Assembly: GCA_025617375.2 (NCBI GenBank)
Contig: JAMYGW020000008.1
Coordinates: forward strand, 744,001-808,000
Length of the DNA stretch: 64,000 nucleotides
Direction of reading: 5' to 3'
DNA from: Acarospora socialis
Lineage: Eukaryota; Ascomycota; Lecanoromycetes; Acarosporales; Acarosporaceae
The translations under genes were made by a program, and so were the position numbers. This document shows positions 56,123-64,000 of this stretch, in pieces (position 1 is the first letter of the stretch; every line of letters begins with the position of its first letter). The notes under the pieces were generated by a model, which worked only from the letters and a program-made list of their open reading frames with translations, did not search any database and was not told the DNA's origin.

Positions 56123-58009
56123 ATGGACGACCGAATCGTTGGAATTCTGGGCGGTGGACAGCTTGGCCGCATGCTTACAGAAGCTGCCCATCGATTGAAC
56201 ATTCAGATAGCTGTTCTGGACGCAGAGGGTGCACCCGCAAAACAGATCAATGGTCAAAAACCCCAGGTCAACGGCTCATTCGCGGATCCAAAGGCAATCC
56301 GTCAGTTGGCGGAGGTATGCGATATTCTGACTGTCGAAATCGAACATGTGGATACGGATACGCTCGAGGAAATTGCGACTGGTATAGAACTGCAAGAAGA
56401 TTGGAGACGGGTAAGGAGGAGGAAAGTCGAGGTGCAGCCCAGCTGGCGCACGATTAGGGTTATCCAGGATAAATACCGCCAGAAGGAGTATCTAATAGAG
56501 CAAGGAGTGAAGACTGCGGAGTCGTTGCCCCTCGAATCGAATACTTCGGAAGAAGTAGAAAATGTTGGCAAGAGGCTAGGATATCCCTTCATGCTGAAAG
56601 CGAGGACCAACGCCTACGATGGACGTGGAAATTACGCCGTCCATGCTTCCAGTGATATAGGCGCAGCTCTACAGAGTCTCGGAGAACGGCCATTGTACGC
56701 AGAGAAATGGGCCAATTTCAAGTCCGAATTAGCGGCCATGGTGGTCAAGACGGAGAGTGCAGCCGATTCTAATTCGTGGCAGACGTCCACCTTGGCGTAT
56801 CCGGTCGTCGAAACAATACACGAGGACAGCATATGCAAGCTGGTTTACGCACCTGCAAGAGGAATTGCGGGGAAGCTCGCCACAAAGGCGCAGGACCTTG
56901 CACGACGGGCCGTCGCAGGATTCTGGGGTACGGGTGTTTTCGGAGTCGAAATGTTCTTACTCGACGATGGTGATCTGCTTCTTAATGAAATAGCACCTCG
57001 TCCTCACAACTCAGGTCATTACACCATCGAAGCCTGCCCAGTATCCCAGTATGATGCCCACCTTAGAGCGATACTGGGACTCACGTTCCCGGAAGGAGCA
57101 ACAACATTCAACACACCGGACACTCATGCCATCATGGTCAACATCCTCGGTGGACGCGAGCCGGACTCTCACCTTCAGGTTGCCGAAAAAGCCCTGGAGA
57201 CGCCAGGTGCGCGGTTGCATTTGTATGGAAAGGGCGATGCTCGTCCTGGGCGGAAGATGGGGCATATTACCGTCCTTGCTAAGTCCATGGCAGAGGCAGA
57301 AAAACGCATACAACCATTGATACAGATAGTAGATCGCCTTCGCGAAGAGCGAAGGAAACCTATAGCTACTTCAAACAAAGCTTCAGAGCCTGGATCGAAA
57401 GCGGTTTCATCATCGCCGCCGAAATCGGACCCAGTGGGGCAGGCTCTAGTAGCTATCACAATGGGCTCCGATTCTGACCTTCCAGTCCTCAAGCCCGGCA
57501 TCGCCCTCCTACGCGATCTCAACATCCCTTACCACGTCACCATTACCTCTGCTCATCGGACTCCGGGTCGCATGTTCACCTTCGCTCAAGAAGCCGCGTC
57601 CAAGGGATTCAAGGTTATCATCGCCGCTGCCGGTGGAGCAGCACATCTGCCGGGCATGATCGCTGCCAGCACGCCGCTTCCGGTCATTGGTGTGCCTGTA
57701 AAGGGAAGCACCTTGGACGGAATGGACAGTCTGCTGAGCATCGTTCAAATGCCGGTAAGCAGCTGAATTCTCCACTTTCCGATGATGCGCACCACTGATT
57801 TCAATTTGTAGAGAGGTGTACCTGTCGCGACGGTGGCCATCAACAACTCCGTCAACGCTGCGCTTCTTGCGGCACGGGTACTTGGAGCATCAGATCTCAA
57901 CATCCAGAGGCGCCTAGAACAATATGCGTCTCAGATGGAGACGGACGTGCTGGAGAAGGTCGACAAATTGGACTTGGAAGGTTGGGCTGATTATGGCCCA
58001 AAGCAGTAG
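56123..58009 (+). CDS. ADE2: Phosphoribosylaminoimidazole carboxylase (AIR carboxylase)
   Basis: Two phase-0 exons (56123-57754, 57812-58009) give 609 residues. Ade2 converts aminoimidazole ribotide to its carboxylate in purine synthesis. Residues 1-~400 are the PurK-like ATP-grasp part ([92 protein letters not shown]). Residues ~440-600 are the PurE mutase ([73 protein letters not shown]). The joined [21 protein letters not shown] across the intron is colinear with PurE. Compared with yeast, ~12 extra charged residues (near [15 protein letters not shown], residues 93-107) lie between the EHV-type strand and QPSW. Loss of this gene gives red colonies in yeasts. Confidence 0.94.
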
Positions 58010-59152
58010 GGGGCCCAACGGTTATCCCCAGATTGCTGCACCCCTGACTTCGGATCCATCAAGCTTCCTGACAGCCGCCAAAAAGGTCCTACGACGTGTT
58101 TCGGACTTGAAACATTACCTAGAATGTCTCTCACTCCCAAGGCGGTGAGACGAATCTGCAGAGTGATGACGGAGTTGTGCATCAACAGCAGCTGACAAGC
58201 TACCTTGGAAATCTACCTTATCTGATGTAGCGATTCGGCAGGAGGTCGCATGCAACACTTCTGGCCTACCTACCTAGGTAGTATGTGCATGAACTAGCCT
58301 CTACCGTACGATGATCCCCCTGAACCGTCGACTGTACATATACATACATAACGCAGGCACAAGTTCCAAACTCAGGGTGTGATTCTAGAAATGTATGCAA
58401 CGTCATGTGTGTCTTCGCAGGGTATGAAACTTTGCGGCTGTCGTTGGCAAACCCCGGATTTTCTCTCCATAATTCTCTACCTACTCTCTTCTTCCCCACA
58501 TCGCCGCCATATGGGTTTCAGGCCAGCCGAGAGCGCGCTATTAACGTTCTAACTTCACGTGCGGCTAAAAGCGGGCGGATATTAGCTTCCTCGCTCTAAT
58601 GATTGCCGAGCTCTGGAGATGGCTGCCGTTGCGGCGTGAGAGTACTTTAAGCACACAGTATCGTGCATTTCAGCAGACGGCTCTTGAAATGTACTTGCTG
58701 AGAAGCAGCATCTTAATACATTCCTATCGACCAGACTAATCTTCTCTCCCTCGAGGTCCTGCAGGCATCCGCACTGTCGCTTTGAGCTCATCTCGACCGA
58801 GGACAACACCCCAGTGAACTCTGAGGTAAGTCTTATTGACTGTTTTCTATGATCTGCCTTGAGACCAGAGTCTGGTCTGTCTTTTCTTATTGATACGTTT
58901 GCTTGGGAGACGACACGAGCAAGAGCTGCTTCTGCTTCGGTATGCGTTAGATAAGCTTATCAATGAGCAAACATTCGGGCCCGGAACCTCGGGACGCTGC
59001 ACTATCAACTATTTCTATATCAGTGTCCCTCTCCGTTCAACTGGCATTGAATAATCTAACAACTGGAAGCTTGATCCAGGTCACGGTATTACCGGTATCC
59101 CATTGTCGACGCTGTGAAACCCTCTGCTGAGCAGAGTCGAACTACCGTCACG
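58010..59152. promoter_or_regulatory. Upstream region of GDH2, possible 5' UTR intron
   Basis: 1.14 kb without a supported gene. The motif ACCTACCTAGGTAG near 58267-58281 is one of the short palindromic CCTAGG-type motifs also seen at 18 kb. A good donor context (GAGGTAAGT near 58822) before a pyrimidine-containing stretch suggests an intron in the GDH2 5' UTR. This is not certain. Confidence 0.35.
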
Positions 59153-62100
59153 ATGACGCCAGCCGTCGCAGAACCATTACCGCAGGGTGACCTCCGCTTA
59201 CCTGATTTTCAGGGAGTACAGAAAGGTGTCCAAGAGCCAATACCTCTCATCAACCCAAATGGGGTACTCGACACGCAGGACACCAACAAAACTGACAGTA
59301 GTGTTCCCATACCTAGCGACAAAGGTACCCATACCGATGACGGCCAACACAATGTTTCTGGAGCACATGACGGCGTGGAGAGCAGTAACAATGTGGAAAA
59401 CAGCAACGGTCTGGAGGTCCTGAGCGGTGCTACTTCTCGTGATGATAGGGAGTCACACAATGAGACCGTGCCCAAAAATGGGATTCGTAACAAGCTCCTC
59501 GAACAAGTTGTCAGGACTCCAGGTCGGATGCCTTCTCCACAGCCCACGCACTTGAGCGTAGCACCGGCTGCTGTGCACAGAGTGCTTCATGAGGAAGGTC
59601 CAGGATACGTCGCTCCAAAGTTCGAAGGAAAAGAGCTCCAGATGGACCAGGGTGAGCTCTGTGTTTTTCTCTCTTTATCACAGAATGTCATTACTAATTG
59701 AGTTCGCCAGTCATGGACCAGATCGAAGAAAAGGGCTTTATTCCAATCGACTTTGTCGAGTCAGAAACTAAGTGGTTCTATGACGAGCTCGGCATCGATG
59801 ACATGTACTTCCAGACCGAAACAGTCGAAGCCATCGTCAACCACATCCTCTCTTTATACGCTGCCAAGGTCGCAGCATATGCACGGGACGATAAGCGTTT
59901 GGAGATACGCCTGGATAAGGAAGCAGTAGATCACGCTGTGTATATCGACACCAGCAAGCCTGGTGTCAGTGCCATTAATGGCCCACGATACGAGCAACGA
60001 ATTGACGAGAAGTACATTGATTTGTCGAGGAATGGCAATAGCTACCGGGTGGAAACATTCCGGTCCGCCAGCCTACTCCCGCGCGAGACAGAACAGCAAT
60101 TGCGCTGTTACTTCGTGTACAAATGCCACTTTGCAAATCCTAATCCTGGACCGGAAGAAACGAGACTCGACGTTATTGGAGAGAGGAGATTCTTGCAGAA
60201 GGCGACGAAGAACACTAAGGAGATATACCAAGAAGTCATTAACAACGCTGCATCAAGAACAGGCCCTGTTATTGAGATGTTCGAAATCGAAGGCAGCCGA
60301 GAGAAGAGATTGGTGGTTGCGTACCGTCAGGGCTCAGCGATGGGAATATTCAGCGCGATGTCTGACCTATATCACTACTATGGCCTCACAAGTTCGAGAA
60401 AATACGTCGAACAATTCTCGAACGGCATCACCGTCATGTCACTTTATTTGCGACACTTACCACAAGCGGGCACGACGGCCAAGCACCCCCCCATCGAGGC
60501 GTCGATTCATCAGATAATGAAAGAGGTTTCTCTTCTGTACTGTGTACCACAGAACAAGCTTCAGGGGCATTTCGCGCTTGGACGACTAAGCCTTCAAGAG
60601 ACTATCTATGCTCACTGTGTTTGGGTATTCGTGGGACACTTCCTGAACCGGCTGGGCTCCGAGTATACCTCCCTTGCTTCGATGTTGGACTCTAACAACA
60701 GCTCGCATGTCGAGCTATTATCGAAGATTAAGCGTCGGCTACGTACCGAGACATTCACCTCGGACTATATCCTCGAGATCATCAACAAGTACCCTGATCT
60801 CATTCGGTCTTTATATTTGGCATTTGCGAACACCCATTACGTTCAGACCAGGGGCGAGCAGGACGATTTCATCCCGACTCTCAGCTACTTGCGTCTAAAG
60901 GTTGACCGGGTGTTGGACGACTCCGAGCTCAAAACACTCGTTTCCAAAACAGTCTCCAACGAACACGACGAGATGGTCATGACAGCATTCCGTGTCTTCA
61001 ACTCTGCTGTTCTGAAGACTAACTTCTACACACCGACCAAAGTTGCTCTGAGCTTTAGGCTGAATCCCAGTTTCCTCCCCGAGGTGGAGTATCCACAACC
61101 CCTCTTCGGCATGTTCCTAGTTATCAGCTCCGAATTTCGCGGCTTCCATCTCCGGTTTCGCGACATCGCTCGAGGTGGTATCCGCATTGTCAAATCTCGA
61201 AATCGAGAGGCATATTCCATTAACGCCCGGTCTCTTTTCGACGAGAATTACAACCTTGCCAACACGCAGCAGCGGAAGAACAAAGATATCCCAGAAGGTG
61301 GCTCAAAGGGTGTCATTCTCTTGGACGTTCATCATCAAGACAAAGCACGGGTGGCATTCGAGAAGTACATCGATAGCATCATGGACCTACTCTTGCCACC
61401 TGTTAGCCCTGGCATCAAAGACCCCATCGTCGATCTTCATGGCCAAGAGGAGATTCTGTTTATGGGTCCGGACGAGAATACAGCCGACCTGGTTGACTGG
61501 GCCACGGAGCATGCGAGAAAGCGTGGCGCTCCGTGGTGGAAGTCGTTCTTTACTGGCAAGAGCCCAAAGCTTGGGGGTATCCCTCACGACGCTTACGGCA
61601 TGACCACTTTATCGGTTCGAGAGTTCGTCCTGGGTATCTATCGGAAGCTGCATCTTGATCAGGCGAACGTGAGGAAGCTGCAGACGGGAGGACCGGACGG
61701 TGATCTGGGTTCGAACGAAATTCTCCTCGGCCATGAAAAGTATACCGCTATTGTTGACGGATCAGGAGTTCTAGTAGACCCGAACGGGATCGATCGCGAG
61801 GAACTCGTTTCGTTGGCGAAGAAGCGGGTCATGATATCTCAGTTTGACCCGTCCAAGCTTTCATCTGATGGTTATCGTGTCCTGGTGGACGAGACGGACG
61901 TCAAACTCCCAACCGGCGAGGTGGTCAACAACGGGATGATGTTTCGCAACACCTTCCATCTCCGGGGCGGCAAGAAATTTGATATGTTTGTCCCTTGTGG
62001 CGGTCGACCGGAGTCAATCGATCTCGGAAGCGTCAGCAAGCTCATCTACGACGGCAGGAGCATCATTCCGTACATCGTAGAAGGCGCTAATCTGTTTATC

Positions 62101-62802
62101 ACCCAGGATGCCAAGATCCGTCTCGAGAAAGCAGGATGCATCCTATTCAAGGACGCATCAGCTAACAAAGGGGGTGTCACGTCATCATCTCTGGAAGTTC
62201 TTGCGTCTCTGTCGTTCGATGACAAGAGCTTCGAAGAGAATATGTGTATCCGCGAGAACGGCACGGCGCCGCCTTTCTACGATGCTTACGTCAAAGAGGT
62301 TCAAGAGACGATCAAGCGCAATGCGGCATTGGAATTTGAAGCCATCTGGCGGGAACATCAACAAACGGGTATTCCGCGAAGTACGCTCAGCGACACGTTG
62401 AGCGTTGCCATCACCAAGCTGGATGAAGAGTTGCAGAATACCGAGCTATGGAAAGACACTAAATTGAGGAGATCGGTCCTGCACGATGCTCTACCGAAAC
62501 TGTTGTTAGAGAAGGTCGGACTCGATACGATCATCGAGCGGGTAAGTAACAGTTACCTATGATAGAGGTCGACAATATTTAGCTAATAATGTCGGTACAG
62601 GTCCCGGATAACTACCTGCGAGCCATCTTTGGTAGCTATCTCGCCAGTCGATTCGTCTACGAATTTGGAAGTAACCCTAGCCAATTCGCTTTCTTCGACT
62701 TGTAAGTTTCTCTCCCCCCGCTTCACCCCTGCGGCAAACAAACAGAAGCCATGAATAACGCCTTGCAGCATGTCCAAGAGAACGGCGAAACTTCAATCAT
62801 AA
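59153..62802 (+). CDS. GDH2: NAD-specific glutamate dehydrogenase
   Basis: Four exons (59153-59651, 59711-62541, 62601-62701, 62769-62802) give about 1154 residues. The large (~115 kDa type) fungal enzyme oxidises glutamate to 2-oxoglutarate and ammonium with NAD+. The first ~150 residues are disordered, ending at PSPQPTHLSVAPA. The conserved body starts GFIPIDFVESETKWFYDELG. The catalytic domain has FRGFHLRFRDIARGGIRIVK, NARSLFDENYNLANTQQRKN and IPEGGSKGVILLD. The Rossmann part has VDPNGIDREELVSLAKKRVM and FMGPDENTADLVDWATEHAR, followed by VPCGGRPESIDLG and YIVEGANLFITQDAKIRLEK. The last exon (34 nt) encodes only the end MSKRTAKLQS. The start is the first ATG in frame; GTG at 59114 is in frame but not expected. 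Confidence 0.93.
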
Positions 62803-63768
62803 CATCGGCTGGTTGGTGAGCTAGGGATCGGATGACGGTAAAGTAGTGCCTTCATAGATGACATGATTTGTCACGAGCTTCACTGAGTCTAAGAATTAGG
62901 ACCGAAAAGTGGTATCATTGATTTCTCTTTAGCTGAGCTCGTCACATCAATCTCTCATTCTCTTCCGTGCTTTCTTCTGCTATGGACTGGTTGCATGCCA
63001 TCTCTTCGATCTCTGTAGCCCTGTCTCTAATGCTATTAGATGCCATCGGTGATAGTCGACTATAGCTAGCAGTTTGCAAAAAGCTTACAGACGGGCCTAA
63101 TATATCTGTAAACCAGCATTCAAGTCCACACAGTGCATGTAGTTATTTGTCCTTCACCCCTACACACACTAGTTATCCCAGACTGGCTCTTGGATCCTTC
63201 GGATACCCAAGCCTTACTCTCATGTTCACATCATGACAAGGATTGTTAGGTACTTAAGTGAACACTTCATGGATAGCTCTCATTGCTTAGGAAGACTTAT
63301 CTACCTGCTATAATGGTACTTGAGACCAATCGAGACCAAGTTTGAGCCTTCACACATCACATTCTTAGATAATGTAGTAAAGTCATTGCTCCAGGCTTCT
63401 GTATTCACAGAAGAGACAGAGCAAAAGCACTGACCACCTCAGTTATTTGAATGTTGGAAGTTCTTCTTCACAACTGCTTCAACTATGCTGAAGCGCGGAT
63501 GCGGGAAGCTCTTGCTTACATAAACACCCACCGCAACTCAACCCCCCCTTCGACTGCGACTCACCCACTGCCAGAGGATACGCCAGTTTGAGATCAATTC
63601 ATACCATCATTATCTCAATGTGAGCTTGCATCAATGCAATCTCACATTTCCTGCGTCGAGTCCCGAATCCCCTTTTAATCCGGACTCACGCTGCATGCGC
63701 ATCTCAACCAACACCACCTCCGAGGTCACCATAGAAACGCCCCTGCCTGCGCAAGACTCTTCGCAACC
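62803..63768. promoter_or_regulatory. Long upstream region of the last gene
   Basis: 966 nt between GDH2 and the next start. No gene seen. The last 250 nt are C-rich and pyrimidine-leaning, as in fungal core promoters and leaders. The length suggests a regulated gene downstream. Confidence 0.4.
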
Positions 63769-64000
63769 ATGACGAGCTTTGGAGGTATCAAGAGGGAGAA
63801 TACATGTCGTCCGTCAGGCTATAGAACGCCGTCGCCGCCTAGACACGCCGTTGAGCCGCTCTCTCCAGCTTCCGGAGGCGCCAGCGCGCTTTGGCCGAGT
63901 CACAACGGGAACTGGGTTAGCACGGGAGCTGATGGATATAAAGAAAGGCATATAGCGGATGATACTGAGACTGAAGATGGTGACGACGAAGTGGTGGGAG
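63769..64000 (+). CDS. 5' part of an unidentified gene (runs off the window)
   Basis: Open from ATG at 63769 to the window end without a stop (77 codons). The visible part is hydrophilic and probably disordered: MTSFGGIKRENTCRPSGYRT, then PSPPRHAVEPLSPASGG, and an acidic run (DDTETEDGDDEVVG). A Ser/Pro-rich, acidic start after a long promoter is common in regulators, such as transcription factors or kinases, but no domain is seen yet. I do not name a product. Confidence 0.55.
   Translation, partial: MTSFGGIKRENTCRPSGYRTPSPPRHAVEPLSPASGGASALWPSHNGNWVSTGADGYKERHIADDTETEDGDDEVVG

Overview
The window is nuclear DNA from a filamentous ascomycete (Pezizomycotina). Genes are dense and lie on both strands. 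They carry short introns, mostly 45-110 nt, with GTNNGN donors, CTRAC-like branch points and YAG acceptors. The gene set is fungal: VTC4, RMT2, a fused pseudouridine glycosidase/kinase, a fused two-domain ADE2, PMR1 and a patatin NLR. A Dothideomycete or Chaetothyriales-like source is a guess. I see no rRNA, tRNA, CRISPR array or intact transposon. The spliced models below were built by hand from reading frame, splice motifs and recalled family sequences. Exon lengths were checked to sum to whole codons.

Layout. 1-405: 3' end of a wall/GPI-type protein. 1.0-6.0 kb: tubulin cofactor A, THOC7, elongin A and NEDD8. 6.3-11.2 kb: an SSU1-like transporter, a dienelactone-hydrolase-like/SnoaL-like protein and a DUF3632-type protein. 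12.5-16.4 kb: RMT2, a tandem repeat with hairpins, two doubtful Cys-rich ORFs and a small conserved protein. 16.7-22.0 kb: an SDR, an NAD(P)-binding protein and the bifunctional pseudouridine enzyme, with a long inverted repeat between the first two. 22.2-30.5 kb: OST1, VTC4 and MCM4. 30.7-37.6 kb: a small coiled-coil protein, an HST2-type sirtuin, COG4 and SUA5. 37.6-42.1 kb is the most accessory part: a decayed gene followed by a complete patatin/NB-ARC/TPR NLR-like gene. 42.5-53.7 kb: RAD21 cohesin, the PMR1 Ca/Mn pump, RQC2 and COPI zeta. 53.7-56.1 kb is gene-poor. 56.1-62.8 kb: ADE2 and NAD-dependent GDH2. 63.8 kb to the end: the 5' part of one more gene.

Most genes are unrelated housekeeping functions. 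Several neighbours share a theme. Elongin A and NEDD8 both serve cullin ubiquitin ligases and are convergent. OST1, COG4, PMR1 and COPI zeta serve the ER and Golgi. MCM4 and RAD21 are cell-cycle genes, and MCM4 has an MCB-like promoter. No operon-like or secondary-metabolite cluster is visible. The best candidates for new biology are the NLR-like gene with its decayed neighbour, the hairpin tandem repeat at about 14 kb, and the long inverted repeat at 18.0 kb.
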